The translations under genes were made by a program, and so were the position numbers. Shown one piece after another: positions 33,030 through 43,307 of a stretch of 64,000 nt of DNA; position 1 is the stretch's first letter, and the number at the start of each line of letters is the position of its first letter. Below the pieces are notes generated by a model. It did no database searches. It had not been told where the DNA came from and saw only the letters and a program-made list of their open reading frames with translations. Origin of the DNA: Pollutimonas sp036675275 (GTDB lineage Bacteria; Pseudomonadota; Gammaproteobacteria; Burkholderiales; Burkholderiaceae_B). The stretch covers positions 1 through 64,000 of the forward strand of contig JAKFFG010000032.1 of NCBI GenBank assembly GCA_036675275.1, given 5' to 3'.

Positions 33030-36000
33030 ATGAACGCTCCCCTAGATCCGGCGGTGCTATCGGCATTGGCCCAGGTATCCCTAGACGACAAATACACACT
33101 GGAACATGGCCGCGCCTACATGAGCGGCACGCAGGCGCTGGTACGCCTGCCCATGCTGCAGAAGGCCCGCGACCGGCTCGCCGGCCTGAACACGGCGGGG
33201 TTCATTTCGGGTTATCGCGGCTCACCCCTGGGCGCACTGGACCAGGCTTTGTGGAAAGCCAAGTCGCACTTGGCCGACAACGACGTCGTCTTCCAGCCGG
33301 GCCTCAACGAAGACCTGGCTGCCACTTCGGTGTGGGGCAGCCAACAAGTAACCCTGTACCCGGACGCCACGCGCGACGGCGTATTCGGCATGTGGTACGG
33401 CAAAGGGCCGGGCGTCGACCGTTCCATGGACGTATTCAAACATGCCAACTCGGCCGGCACGGCGCGCCACGGGGGGGTGCTGGTGCTGGCCGGCGACGAC
33501 CACGGCGCCAAGTCCTCCACCGTCGCCCACCAATCGGAACACGCCTTCCAGGCAGCCGGCATACCGGTGCTGTACCCGTCCAATGTCCAGGAATACCTGG
33601 ACTACGGCTTGCACGGGTGGGCGATGAGCCGCTATTCCGGCCTTTGGGTGGCCATGAAATGCGTGACCGAAGTGGTCGAATCCACGGCATCGGTCGATAT
33701 TGACCCTGATCGCGCCCGCATCATCATCCCCGACGATTTCCTGCTACCGGCCGACGGCCTGAGCATACGCTGGCCGGACCCGCCATTGGTGCAGGAAGCC
33801 CGGTTGATCGACTACAAATGGTATGCGGCGCTCGCCTATACGCGTGTCAACAAACTGAACCGTATCGTCATCGATTCGCCTCGCGCCCGCTTCGGCATCA
33901 TGACCGCCGGCAAGGCTTATCTGGACACCCGCCAGGCGTTGGCCGATCTGGGCCTTGACGAAACAACCTGTGCCCGCATCGGCATCCGGCTGATGAAAGT
34001 CGGATGCGTCTGGCCGCTGAACGCTCAGGATGCGCGCGAGTTTGCTACCGGACTCGAAGAGATACTGGTCGTCGAAGAGAAACGGCAGATACTGGAATAC
34101 GCGCTGAAAGAAGAGCTCTACAACTGGCGCGACGACGTCCGCCCGCGGGTCTTCGGCAAGTTCGACGAAAAAGACAATGCCGGCGGAGAATGGTCGGTGC
34201 CGCGCGGGCAATGGCTGTTGCCGGCTGCCGCGGAACTGTCCCCGGCGCTGATCGCGCGGGCCATCGCCCGGCGGCTCGAAAGAGCCAACCTTCCTGCCGA
34301 GGTGCAAAGCCGGATTGCGGCGCGTATTGCCATCATCGACGCCAAGGACCGCGAGCTGAGCAAACCCGCGATCACGGCCGAACGCAAGCCATGGTTCTGT
34401 TCGGGCTGCCCGCACAATACATCGACCAATGTGCCCGAAGGATCGCGCGCGCTGGCCGGCATAGGCTGTCATTACATGTCCATCTGGATGGACCGAAAAA
34501 CCGAGACCTTCAGTCACATGGGCGGTGAAGGCGCTGCATGGATAGGCCAGAAGTCGTTCACCAGCGAAAAGCACATTTTTGCCAACCTGGGCGACGGCAC
34601 CTATTTCCACTCCGGCGTGCTCGCAATTCGCGCTGCGATTGCGGCAAATGCCAATATTACGTACAAAATCCTTTATAACGATGCGGTCGCCATGACGGGC
34701 GGCCAGCCGGTCGATGGCATCCTGAAGGTGACTGACGTCATCGCCCAGGTCCACGCCGAAGGCGCAAAAAAGGTCGTGGTGGTCACCGACGAACCCGAAA
34801 AATACAAAGGCGTATCCCTGGTGGGCAACCCGCCGGTCTATCACCGCGACGAACTCGACCGCGTGCAGCGTGAACTGCGGGAAATCGAAGGCACTACGGT
34901 CCTGGTCTACGACCAGACCTGTGCCACCGAAAAAAGGCGGCGCCGCAAACGTGGCGCCTATCCCGATCCTGCCCGCCGTGTCTTCATCAATGATGCGGTG
35001 TGCGAAGGCTGCGGCGACTGCTCGGTAAAATCGAATTGCCTGTCGGTCGAGCCGCTGAACACGCCGGTCGGCGTGAAACGCAAGATCAACCAATCATCCT
35101 GCAATAAAGACTATTCCTGCACAAACGGATTCTGTCCCAGCTTCATCACCGCCGAAGGCGCGCAGGTCAAGAAACCGGCGCCGCAGCAGGCATCCACCGA
35201 CACCCTGGCCGCGCTGGTTACCGGCCTTCCCTTGCCTACGCTGCCTTCCATCGGAAACAGCTACGGCATACTGGTTACAGGAATAGGCGGTACCGGCGTC
35301 GTCACCATAGGCGGCTTGCTGGGCATGGCGGCACACCTGGAAAGAAAAGGCGTGACCGTGCTCGACATGGCCGGACTGGCGCAGAAAGGTGGCGCTGTAT
35401 TAAGCCATGTACAAATCGCCGCGAATCCCGCCGACCTCCATGCCACCCGCATAGCCACTGGCGAGGCGCGGCTGATCATCGGCTGCGATGCCATCGTCAG
35501 CACCTCGGCCGATGTCTTGTCCCGGGCCCAAAAGAATGTGACGCGGGCCGCGGTAAACAGCGCCCCCATCCCCACGGCAGACATCATCCACAATGCAAAG
35601 TGGCAGTATCCCGATGCGGTGGCGGCAAATGACCTGACCGAAGCCATCGGAAAGGACTGCGAGTTCCTCAACGCCAATGCCTTGGCCATCAAGCTGCTGG
35701 GCGATGCGATTTATGCCAACCCGCTGCTGCTGGGCTACTCATGGCAGAAAGGCTGGATACCGCTGTCCTACGAAAGCCTGGTGCGCGCCATTGATCTCAA
35801 CGGCGTCATGGTGGAAAAAAACCTGGCTGCATTCGAGTGGGGCCGCGCCGCCGCGCACCACGGCGCGCAGGCCATTGCACCCGAACTGGTCAGGAAGGAA
35901 GCGACCGCTACCGTCATTGCCATGCCGGAAACGCTGGATAGCGTTGTCGAACGCAACGCACAGTGGCTGACGCAGTATCAGAACGCGGGCTACGCAGGTC

Positions 36001-36599
36001 GCTATGTTGATGCCGTCAATCTCATCCGAACAAAAGAAGCTTCCCTGTCTTCGGCGAAAAGCTTACGCCTGACACGCGCCGTCGCGGTCAATCTGGCCAA
36101 GCTGATGGCTTACAAAGACGAATACGAGGTCGCCCGGCTTTATACGGATCCCGCCTTTACGCAAAAGCTGCGTGCCCAGTTTGAAGGCGAGCCCGGCCGC
36201 GATTACCAGCTGCATTTTCATTTGGCGCCGCCGTTGTTCTCGCGGCGCAATGACAAGGGCGAGCTCATCAAGAAAAAATACGGCCCCTGGGTGATGTCCG
36301 TCTTCAAGCTGCTCGCCGGATTGAAAGGGCTGCGGGGCACGGCTTTCGATGTGTTCGGCAAGACCGACGAGCGCCGGCAAGAACGCGAACTGGTGCGCGA
36401 ATACCTGGCGTTGGTGAATGAGCTGTCGGAGACGCTGACCGAGCAGAATCTGGCAGCGGCAATCGAACTGGCCAACCTTCCGGATGATATTCGCGGGTTC
36501 GGACACGTTAAAGAAAAGAACTTGCTGGCTGCCCAGGCCCGGCGTGGCGAGTTGCTGGACAATTACCGGACGGCGGCTCCCCTCGGGCGCGTGGCCTGA
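33030..36599 (+). CDS. Indolepyruvate ferredoxin oxidoreductase, fused IorA-IorB type
   Basis: A 1189-residue thiamine-diphosphate enzyme that oxidatively decarboxylates aryl- or branched-chain 2-oxo acids to acyl-CoA. In order: N-terminal pyrimidine-binding part (GFISGYRGSPLGALDQ), FCSGCPHNTST, TPP motif NLGDGTYFHSG (about 530), iron-sulfur cysteines CEGCGDCSVKSNC (about 660) and SSCNKDYSCTNGFCPS, then the gamma domain GTGVVTIGGLLGMAA and a C-terminal DUF6537-like region. Length and order match the single-chain enzymes of Proteobacteria. ATG 33030 has AGGAG ten bases upstream. Confidence 0.93.
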   Translation: MNAPLDPAVLSALAQVSLDDKYTLEHGRAYMSGTQALVRLPMLQKARDRLAGLNTAGFISGYRGSPLGALDQALWKAKSHLADNDVVFQPGLNEDLAATSVWGSQQVTLYPDATRDGVFGMWYGKGPGVDRSMDVFKHANSAGTARHGGVLVLAGDDHGAKSSTVAHQSEHAFQAAGIPVLYPSNVQEYLDYGLHGWAMSRYSGLWVAMKCVTEVVESTASVDIDPDRARIIIPDDFLLPADGLSIRWPDPPLVQEARLIDYKWYAALAYTRVNKLNRIVIDSPRARFGIMTAGKAYLDTRQALADLGLDETTCARIGIRLMKVGCVWPLNAQDAREFATGLEEILVVEEKRQILEYALKEELYNWRDDVRPRVFGKFDEKDNAGGEWSVPRGQWLLPAAAELSPALIARAIARRLERANLPAEVQSRIAARIAIIDAKDRELSKPAITAERKPWFCSGCPHNTSTNVPEGSRALAGIGCHYMSIWMDRKTETFSHMGGEGAAWIGQKSFTSEKHIFANLGDGTYFHSGVLAIRAAIAANANITYKILYNDAVAMTGGQPVDGILKVTDVIAQVHAEGAKKVVVVTDEPEKYKGVSLVGNPPVYHRDELDRVQRELREIEGTTVLVYDQTCATEKRRRRKRGAYPDPARRVFINDAVCEGCGDCSVKSNCLSVEPLNTPVGVKRKINQSSCNKDYSCTNGFCPSFITAEGAQVKKPAPQQASTDTLAALVTGLPLPTLPSIGNSYGILVTGIGGTGVVTIGGLLGMAAHLERKGVTVLDMAGLAQKGGAVLSHVQIAANPADLHATRIATGEARLIIGCDAIVSTSADVLSRAQKNVTRAAVNSAPIPTADIIHNAKWQYPDAVAANDLTEAIGKDCEFLNANALAIKLLGDAIYANPLLLGYSWQKGWIPLSYESLVRAIDLNGVMVEKNLAAFEWGRAAAHHGAQAIAPELVRKEATATVIAMPETLDSVVERNAQWLTQYQNAGYAGRYVDAVNLIRTKEASLSSAKSLRLTRAVAVNLAKLMAYKDEYEVARLYTDPAFTQKLRAQFEGEPGRDYQLHFHLAPPLFSRRNDKGELIKKKYGPWVMSVFKLLAGLKGLRGTAFDVFGKTDERRQERELVREYLALVNELSETLTEQNLAAAIELANLPDDIRGFGHVKEKNLLAAQARRGELLDNYRTAAPLGRVA

Positions 36600-36632
36600 G
36601 ACCAGGCAGCTTGCCGCGCCATCCGGATAACC

Positions 36633-37388
36633 CTAAAGCGACAGATACGACTGTCGGACCTGTTCATTTTCGGCCAGGTCCGACATCGAACCGCTGTACC
36701 GGATAGCGCCCTTCTCCAGTACATAGGCGCGGTCGGCAACGAGGCGGGCGAAGTGGATGTTTTGCTCGGACAGTAAAACGCTGGCTCCCCGGGCTTTCAA
36801 CGCAAGAATCATATTGACCATCTGCTCGATGATGACCGGCGCAACGCCTTCCGAAGGCTCGTCCAGGAGCAACATGTAAGGATTGCCCATAAGCGTTCGG
36901 GCCACCGTCAGCATCTGCTGTTCGCCTCCGCTGATGTCGCCTGCAGGACGCTCCTTCATGTCGGCCAGATTCGGAAACAGCTCATCGATGTCCGAAGAAG
37001 TCCAATTCAGCCCCGGCTGTCCGTCGGGCCAGGTTCTGTCTGCCTGGCGCCCGGTCATCAAGTTTTCCTTGATGGTCAGCTCGGTGAAGATGCGGCGATC
37101 TTCGGGCACATAGCCCAAACCCAGACGTGCCACTTGGTAAGGTGCGCATTTTTCAAGCGCGTGCCCCATGAAGCGTATCTGTCCGTCGCGCTTGGGCCCC
37201 AGTCCCATGATCGCCTTGAGTGTTGTCGATTTGCCCGCGCCGTTGCGCCCCATCAATGCCACCACCTCGCCCCGGCCAACTTCCAGCGAAATATCGTGCA
37301 GGATGTGTGCTGCAGCGTACCAGGCGTTCACCCTCGTCAATGTCAACAGGGGGGCCGCCGCAGTTGAGTTGCCGCTATCTTGCCTCAT
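36633..37388 (-). CDS. livF: ABC transporter ATP-binding protein LivF-like
   Basis: A 251-residue ATPase with Walker A GRNGAGKST near 47-55, ISGGEQQM signature and MLLLDEPSEG Walker B. LivF and LivG ATPases drive branched-chain-amino-acid-type importers. It overlaps the upstream livG-like gene by four bases (ATGA) and is the last gene of the operon, converging with the oxidoreductase gene. The ligand could be a branched-chain amino acid, amide or aromatic acid. Confidence 0.88.
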   Translation of the reverse strand: MRQDSGNSTAAAPLLTLTRVNAWYAAAHILHDISLEVGRGEVVALMGRNGAGKSTTLKAIMGLGPKRDGQIRFMGHALEKCAPYQVARLGLGYVPEDRRIFTELTIKENLMTGRQADRTWPDGQPGLNWTSSDIDELFPNLADMKERPAGDISGGEQQMLTVARTLMGNPYMLLLDEPSEGVAPVIIEQMVNMILALKARGASVLLSEQNIHFARLVADRAYVLEKGAIRYSGSMSDLAENEQVRQSYLSL

Positions 37389-38164
37389 CGCGCAAGACCT
37401 CGCGGTGTTGCTGCCTCGAACGTCTTGCCGGTTCCGAAATACACCGCCTGCACTTCGGGATGGGCGCGCACCTGTTCCGCGCTGCCCTGGGCGATCAGGC
37501 GTCCGCGCGCCAGCACGATAATGCGGTCGGCGTAGGCAAAGACGACATCCATACTATGTTCGGTAAACAGCACCGCCATGCATTTTTCCACGACCAGGCT
37601 TTTTATCAGAGCCACCAGGCCATTGCGCTCGGCGGGAGCCATGCCGGCCGTGGGCTCGTCCATCAGCAACAGCCTGGGTTTGCCGGCCAGGCTCATGGCC
37701 AGCTCCACGCGCTTTACATCGCCATAAGCCAGCTCGCTGCAAGGACGCGCAGCCTGATCCCGCATCCCCACCTGCTCCAGCAATTCCAGCGATTCTTCGC
37801 GATACCGACTGCTGGCCGGGCGCCAGAATGAATAAACCTTGCGATGATGGGACAACAAGGCCATCTGGACATTCTCGAGCACGGTCAGCGATGCAAAGGT
37901 TGCCGCGATCTGGAATGTGCGCCCGACACCCATATGGGCAATCCGGTGCGACGGAACACCCAGCAACTTGCGGCCGTCGAACATGACCGAACCCGCAGTG
38001 GCCGGCAATTGCCCTCCGACCATATTGAAGGTGGTGGACTTGCCGGCGCCGTTGGGCCCGATCAGCGCCAGCAACTCCCCCGCCTCCAGGTCGAAGCTGA
38101 TGTCATCGACGGCCGTGTTGCCGCCGAAGCGTTTGCTGAGATTGCGAACCTCGAGCAGACTCAT
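37385..38164 (-). CDS. livG: ABC transporter ATP-binding protein LivG-like
   Basis: A 259-residue ATPase starting MSLLEVRNLSKRFGGNTAVD, with Walker A GPNGAGKST, LAYGDVKRVELAMSL (signature region, with a Tyr-Gly-Asp form in place of SGGQ as common in LivG) and LLLMDEPTAGM. I take the ATG at 38164, which overlaps the stop of the fused permease (ATGA), rather than the longer open frame. It pairs with the LivF-like ATPase. Confidence 0.88.
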   Translation of the reverse strand: MSLLEVRNLSKRFGGNTAVDDISFDLEAGELLALIGPNGAGKSTTFNMVGGQLPATAGSVMFDGRKLLGVPSHRIAHMGVGRTFQIAATFASLTVLENVQMALLSHHRKVYSFWRPASSRYREESLELLEQVGMRDQAARPCSELAYGDVKRVELAMSLAGKPRLLLMDEPTAGMAPAERNGLVALIKSLVVEKCMAVLFTEHSMDVVFAYADRIIVLARGRLIAQGSAEQVRAHPEVQAVYFGTGKTFEAATPRGLAR

Positions 38165-40047
38165 GTGCGTTTTTCCCTGCCCTGCATCAGCAAGGCGCAA
38201 TACCCGGCGATGCCTTGCGGAAAAGCCAGGACGATCAACAATATCACTGCGCCAAACAGGGCTCGCCAATATTCGGTGACGCCAATGAAGTAATCCTGCA
38301 GTATCGTGAAACTGGCGGCGCCCACCACCGGACCAAACAAGGTTTGTATGCCGCCCAGCATGACCATGACAAGTGCGTCGACCGATTTGCCCACGGTGAT
38401 GACTTCCGGAGACGTGCTGCCTTTGGAAAATACGTACAAGCCGCCCGCCAGGCCGGCCAGCAGACCGGCCACGATAAAGGCGGTCCACTGCACCCGCTTC
38501 ACGTTTATGCCGGTCGCATCGGCCCGAAGAGCCGAGTCCCGGGATGCGCGCAAGGCGTAGCCGAAAGGCGAAAATGCCATGCGCCGTACGGCAACGATCG
38601 CCAGGATCACTACAGCCAGCGTAAAGTAATAGTAAGCATCACCCGAAAGCCACTCCTCGGGCCAGATGCCGATAATGCCGTTGGAGCCGCCCGTGACCGC
38701 ATCCCACTGATACACGACAGACCAGATAATTTGCGCGAACGCCAGCGTGAGCATGGCGAGGTAAACGCCGGAAAGCCGGATGCAGAACCAGCCGAACACG
38801 GTCGCCGCCAGGGCGGCCGCCAGCGGCGCAAGCAGTATGGCCGGGCCCATGCCCGCCCACTGCGACTGGAACAACAAGGCCGCAGCATAAGCGCCTATTC
38901 CGAAATACGCGGCATGCCCGAACGACGCCATACCGCCCAGGCCCATCATGAAATGCAGGCTGACGGCAAACAATACCGCCACCAGAATGTCCTGAGCCAA
39001 TACCGGCGCATAGGGCAAGGCGCCCGATAGCATGGGCAGTGCTGCAAATAATGCGATAAGCGCCATGGCCAGCCATTTGAACGCAGTGCTTGCGGTACGC
39101 AACGGCGCTTCGGGCATCCCGATATGGCGTATGGCCGCCAGGGGCTTGCCACGCAAACCCCATGGACGGAACACCAGCACGAACGCCATGAATATGAACT
39201 CGATGACCAGTGTGAGCTTGGGAAAGGCAATGCTGACGCCGGCGATTTCCACGATGCCCAATGCGACGCACAAGGCCTTGAGCTGCGCAATGATCAGTGC
39301 GGCCAGATAGGCCCCGGGAATAGACCCCATGCCGCCCACGACGACGACCACAAAAGCATCGCCGATGACGCTGAGGTCCAGCATCAGGCTGGCGGGCTGG
39401 CGTGGAATCTGGATCGCCCCGCCCAGTCCCGCCAGGAAGGCGCCGAGGGCGAATACGCCGGTGAAGAGCCAACCCTGATTCACGCCCAGCGCTCCAAGCA
39501 TTTCACGGTCTTGAGTCGCCGCCCGGATCAACGTTCCCCAGCGGGTGCGCGTCAGCAACAACCACAAAGCCAGCAGCACCATAGGCCCGATCACCATCAG
39601 CGCCAGATCGTATACGGGCATATAGCGGCCCAGAATCGATACCGAGCCATTCAGGCCGGGCGCCAGCGGGCCCAGCAAATCGTCCGGCCCCCATATCCAC
39701 AGCGCGGCATCATTGAAGATCAGAACGAGCGCAAAAGTTGCGAGCAACTGGTACATCTCCGGCGCCTTGTAGATGCGCCGCAACAGTACCAGCTCCACCA
39801 GCGCGCCCAGGGCCGCTATCACTGCAGCGGCCACAATCAGACTGGCCCAGAAGCCGAAGGGAGTTTGCCCCCATTGCTGCACGGCCGAGTAGGCAACGTA
39901 GATGCCCAGCATGTAAAAAGAGCCATGCGCAAAATTGACGATCCGGCTGACGCCGAAAATCAGCGAGAGACCGGCGGCTACCAAAAATAAGGAAGACGCC
40001 TCGGCCAGGCCGTTCAGGAACTGAACGATAAAACCAGTAAGCTGCAT
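38161..40047 (-). CDS. Fused LivH-LivM branched-chain-type ABC permease
   Basis: A 628-residue membrane protein joining two permeases in one chain. Residues 1-290 are LivH-like (GLSLIFGVSRIVNFAHGSFY near the start). Residues from about 330 are LivM-like (HFMMGLGGMASFGHAAYFGI and GGSNGIIGIWP). They are linked by a polar segment around residues 300-325. Both halves have the hydrophobic profile of complete permeases. The single-chain layout ensures equal dosage. It lies 42 bp after the receptor gene. Confidence 0.9.
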   Translation of the reverse strand: MQLTGFIVQFLNGLAEASSLFLVAAGLSLIFGVSRIVNFAHGSFYMLGIYVAYSAVQQWGQTPFGFWASLIVAAAVIAALGALVELVLLRRIYKAPEMYQLLATFALVLIFNDAALWIWGPDDLLGPLAPGLNGSVSILGRYMPVYDLALMVIGPMVLLALWLLLTRTRWGTLIRAATQDREMLGALGVNQGWLFTGVFALGAFLAGLGGAIQIPRQPASLMLDLSVIGDAFVVVVVGGMGSIPGAYLAALIIAQLKALCVALGIVEIAGVSIAFPKLTLVIEFIFMAFVLVFRPWGLRGKPLAAIRHIGMPEAPLRTASTAFKWLAMALIALFAALPMLSGALPYAPVLAQDILVAVLFAVSLHFMMGLGGMASFGHAAYFGIGAYAAALLFQSQWAGMGPAILLAPLAAALAATVFGWFCIRLSGVYLAMLTLAFAQIIWSVVYQWDAVTGGSNGIIGIWPEEWLSGDAYYYFTLAVVILAIVAVRRMAFSPFGYALRASRDSALRADATGINVKRVQWTAFIVAGLLAGLAGGLYVFSKGSTSPEVITVGKSVDALVMVMLGGIQTLFGPVVGAASFTILQDYFIGVTEYWRALFGAVILLIVLAFPQGIAGYCALLMQGREKRT

Positions 40048-40089
40048 TGCGGATTACGGCTGCCCAAGGACGCCGTGCCCTTTGGCGAG

Positions 40090-41301
40090 TTAATTGGCAG
40101 AGGCCGGCCGCCATTGCCTGACTTGTTCGTCGGAAGGTTGTACGCTGGCGCCATCCACGTAGGTGAAGTCAGTCATGATGCCCTTGCCGTCTTTGACGGC
40201 AAGTTTGCCCACGTAAGCTCCCATCGTGGATTGGTGATCGATGCCACGATACTTGATGCGCCCGAAAGGAGTATCGACCTCCAGGCCCTTGAATGCCTGG
40301 ATCAGCGCCTCTGTATCGGTGCTGCCGGCCTTTTTGATGCCGGCAGCCAGGGACAGGATTGCGTTGTAGCCTACGACACTGCCCAGCCGGGGATAGTCGT
40401 CGTGGCGTTTCTGATAGGCCGCCAGGAATGCGTCGTGTTCGGGGGTATCGATGGCGTACCAGGGGTAGCCGGTCACAACCCAGCCCACGGGTGTTTCGCT
40501 GCCCAGCGCATCCAGGTATTCGGGCTCCCCGGTAAGCATGCTGACAACAGACAAGTCCTCGAAGAAATTGCGCTGCGTTCCGGCACGTACGAATTTGGCC
40601 AGATCGGTGGCGAACAATACATTGAACATGGCTTGCGGCTTGGCGTCGGCCAAAGCCTGTACGACGCTGCCTGCATCGATCTTGCCCAGGGGCGCGGCTT
40701 GCTCGGCCACGAACTCGACATCGGGCTGCGCTTGCTTGAGCAGCGTCTTGAACGTGGCGACGGCCGACTGCCCATATTCATAATTGGGATAAACGATGGC
40801 CCAGCGCTTCTTGTTCATTTTTACTGCCGCCGGGATCAGCATGGCCACCTGCATGTAGGTGGAATTGCGCAGGCGGAAGGTGTAATGGTTACCGTCGGCC
40901 CAGACGATTTTGTCGGTCAGCGGCTCGCTGGCAAGAAAGAATACTTTCTTGTGTTTTGCGAAGTCGGTGACTGCGAGCCCGATATGCGAGAGGAAGGTGC
41001 CGGTAAGCACATCGACCTTGTCCCGCGTAAGCAGTTCCTGGGCCGCGCGGACCGCATCGCCCGGATTGGAATTATCGTCGCGGATGACGAGTTCAAGCGA
41101 TTTGCCATTCACGCCGCCTGCGGCATTGATCTGCTCGACGGCAAGCTCCATGCCCTTCTTGTAAGGCCCCAGGAACGCGGGCTGCGTCTTGTAGCTGTTG
41201 AGTTCGCCGATTTTGATGACATCCTGCGCCCAGACCGACGTCGCAGCCAGTGCCAGGGCCGCGGCGCCAAAAAGTTTTGCATAGGGGCGGATAAAGTGCA
41301 T
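40090..41301 (-). CDS. Branched-chain amino-acid-type ABC substrate-binding protein
   Basis: A 403-residue type I periplasmic receptor with signal peptide (ending ATSVWAQ) and the start VIKIGELNSYKTQPAFLGPY, then INAAGGVNGKSLELVIRDDNSNPGDAVRAA in parts typical of LivK/AmiC/HmgD-like receptors. It is first in the livK-HM-G-F operon. ATG 41301 has AGGAA upstream; a longer frame to 41355 lacks a site. Substrate range of this group includes amino acids, urea and aromatic acids. Confidence 0.9.
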   Translation of the reverse strand: MHFIRPYAKLFGAAALALAATSVWAQDVIKIGELNSYKTQPAFLGPYKKGMELAVEQINAAGGVNGKSLELVIRDDNSNPGDAVRAAQELLTRDKVDVLTGTFLSHIGLAVTDFAKHKKVFFLASEPLTDKIVWADGNHYTFRLRNSTYMQVAMLIPAAVKMNKKRWAIVYPNYEYGQSAVATFKTLLKQAQPDVEFVAEQAAPLGKIDAGSVVQALADAKPQAMFNVLFATDLAKFVRAGTQRNFFEDLSVVSMLTGEPEYLDALGSETPVGWVVTGYPWYAIDTPEHDAFLAAYQKRHDDYPRLGSVVGYNAILSLAAGIKKAGSTDTEALIQAFKGLEVDTPFGRIKYRGIDHQSTMGAYVGKLAVKDGKGIMTDFTYVDGASVQPSDEQVRQWRPASAN

Positions 41302-41417
41302 GTCGGGTTCCTGTGCTGGTCGGGTCAAGGAGCAATCGCAATAAATTGTACGCAATATACAGGGCCGGGGCCGCAGCCATTACACTACGCCCGTTAACTG
41401 ATCTTTAAATACCACCG

Positions 41418-43307
41418 ATGCGCGATTTGACCCTGATTTTTATCATATCCGGTTTGTGCCTGCTGACGTTGAGCCGCTGCATGCTGGCAGCATGGCAATG
41501 GAAACGGGTAAAGCAGGCGGGCGGAATTCTGCCCATACTGGTCGGCGGCTTGCGCATCGATGCCAACCAGATAGGCATCATTGCCGGCATCCCGGCAGTG
41601 CTGTCGCCCTGGATCGGGCATTATCCGCTGGCTGTGGCCATCAGCGGATGGTGGTTTCTGTTTGCGTGGTTGCTGCTGGTGCTGCTGGAGGTATCCACCC
41701 CCCAGTTCATCCATGAATATGATACCCGTCCGAATCGACTTTACGTGGAATATCTTAAGCATCCGAACGAAGTCTTTGGCATGCTGTGGAAAGGCTACAA
41801 GGCCGTCATATTCGGAGGCGTGGCGGTGCTCGGGCTGGCGGCCTGGATAGCGTATGTCCTGTTCATCAATGTTCCCCCGGATACAGAAATGGTGTGGTGG
41901 GCGCGTCCGCTTGTGTCGCTTGCCGCCGCGGCGGCCACCTTCCTGGCCATACGCGGCACCCTGGGCCATCGCCCCATCAACCCGTCGACCGTTGCCTACT
42001 GCGGCGACAGCATGCTCAACACATTGCCGCTCAATTCGCTATATTCCGTGAGCTATGCCATCTACAGCATGAAAAATGAGCGCTCGGCCGAAGACGTCTA
42101 CGGCAAGATAGACGCCGACGAGATGAACGCCATCGTCAGGCAGGCGGCGGGCATTGAACAGGGAAGCGCCGACATTCCTACTTTGCATGCTCAAGAACCC
42201 AGTGCCAGGCGCTCGCGGCCGCTTAACGTCGTCATGATCGTTCAGGAAAGCCTGGGCGCCCAATATGTGGGCAATCTGGGCGGCGCCAACCTTACGCCAT
42301 GTCTCGACGGGCTGGCCCGCAGCGGCTGGAACTTCACGCGCGCCTACGCCACCGGCACCCGTTCAGTGCGCGGACTCGAAGCCGTGGTCGCGGGCTTCCC
42401 CCCCACGGTATCGGATGCGGCCCTGCGACTCTCGGGCGCGCAAAGCCACTTTTTCACCATGGCGCAAGTCCTCAAGCAACAAGGTTATCGCTCCAGTTTC
42501 ATCTACGGCGGAGAAGCCCACTTCGACAATATGAAGAGCTTCTTCCTGGGCAACGGCTTCGACGAGCTTCATGATCTGCCCACATTCAAGAATCCGGCGT
42601 TTGTAGGCACTTGGGGTGCGAGCGATGAGGACATGTTCACCAAGCTGCACGACATTCTGGAAGCCACGCCCGAGCAACCTACCTTCACCCTCGCCTTTTC
42701 GGTCAGCAACCATTCGCCGTGGGAATACCCCAGCGGTCGCATCGATCCCGACGGCGATCCGGCCACTGTCGAAAATACGGTGCGCTATGCGGACTGGGCC
42801 ATTGGACAGTTCTTTGACCGGGCTCGCGACTCCGACTACTGGGAAAACACGGTGTTCCTGATCGTGGCCGACCACGACTCGCGCGTCGGCGGAGCCCATC
42901 TGGTTCCATTGCGTCATTTTCATATACCTGCGCTCATCCTGGGCGCCGACGTCGCGCCACGCAGGGACGACCGGCTGATCAGCCAGATAGACCTTCCCAC
43001 TACCTTGCTCTCCATCATGGGAATAAAGTGCGACCATCCCATGATAGGACACGATCTGACAAAGCATGGCGGCGGGCGCGCCATGATGCAGTATGGCGAA
43101 AACTATGGCTACCTGAAGGGCAACACACTGATGGTGCTGGAACCGCACCGCGATCCGAGCCAGTACACCTACGCGGCGCCCGCAAGCTATACGCCTGCAG
43201 CGGTCGACGCCGGCCTTGCGCGTGAAGCCCTGGCGCATGCCGTTTGGCCCAGTTGGGTATACCAGAATGGGGCTTATACGCTGCCTGGCTTGCGGATACA
43301 AAAGTAG
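41418..43307 (+). CDS. LTA-synthase-like phosphoglycerol/phosphoethanolamine transferase (sulfatase fold)
   Basis: A 629-residue inner-membrane protein with four or five transmembrane segments in the first 180 residues and a large periplasmic alkaline-phosphatase-fold domain from about 265. Metal and catalytic features are VVMIVQES (Glu277), the nucleophile Thr312/Thr314 in AYATGTRSVRG, and the late VADHDSRVGG metal motif. Gram-negative members transfer phosphoglycerol or similar groups to periplasmic glycans (OpgB-like) or lipids. Acceptor unknown. It is divergent from the receptor gene. Confidence 0.82.
   Translation: MRDLTLIFIISGLCLLTLSRCMLAAWQWKRVKQAGGILPILVGGLRIDANQIGIIAGIPAVLSPWIGHYPLAVAISGWWFLFAWLLLVLLEVSTPQFIHEYDTRPNRLYVEYLKHPNEVFGMLWKGYKAVIFGGVAVLGLAAWIAYVLFINVPPDTEMVWWARPLVSLAAAAATFLAIRGTLGHRPINPSTVAYCGDSMLNTLPLNSLYSVSYAIYSMKNERSAEDVYGKIDADEMNAIVRQAAGIEQGSADIPTLHAQEPSARRSRPLNVVMIVQESLGAQYVGNLGGANLTPCLDGLARSGWNFTRAYATGTRSVRGLEAVVAGFPPTVSDAALRLSGAQSHFFTMAQVLKQQGYRSSFIYGGEAHFDNMKSFFLGNGFDELHDLPTFKNPAFVGTWGASDEDMFTKLHDILEATPEQPTFTLAFSVSNHSPWEYPSGRIDPDGDPATVENTVRYADWAIGQFFDRARDSDYWENTVFLIVADHDSRVGGAHLVPLRHFHIPALILGADVAPRRDDRLISQIDLPTTLLSIMGIKCDHPMIGHDLTKHGGGRAMMQYGENYGYLKGNTLMVLEPHRDPSQYTYAAPASYTPAAVDAGLAREALAHAVWPSWVYQNGAYTLPGLRIQK

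Noticed and set aside
33744..35093. 449-codon minus-strand open frame
   Set aside because: It is fully antisense to the indolepyruvate oxidoreductase gene, has no family motifs and arises from GC-rich codon use.
40075..41397. 440-codon plus-strand open frame
   Set aside because: Mirror of the Liv-type receptor gene; the opposite strand has signal peptide, ribosome site and operon context, this one has none.
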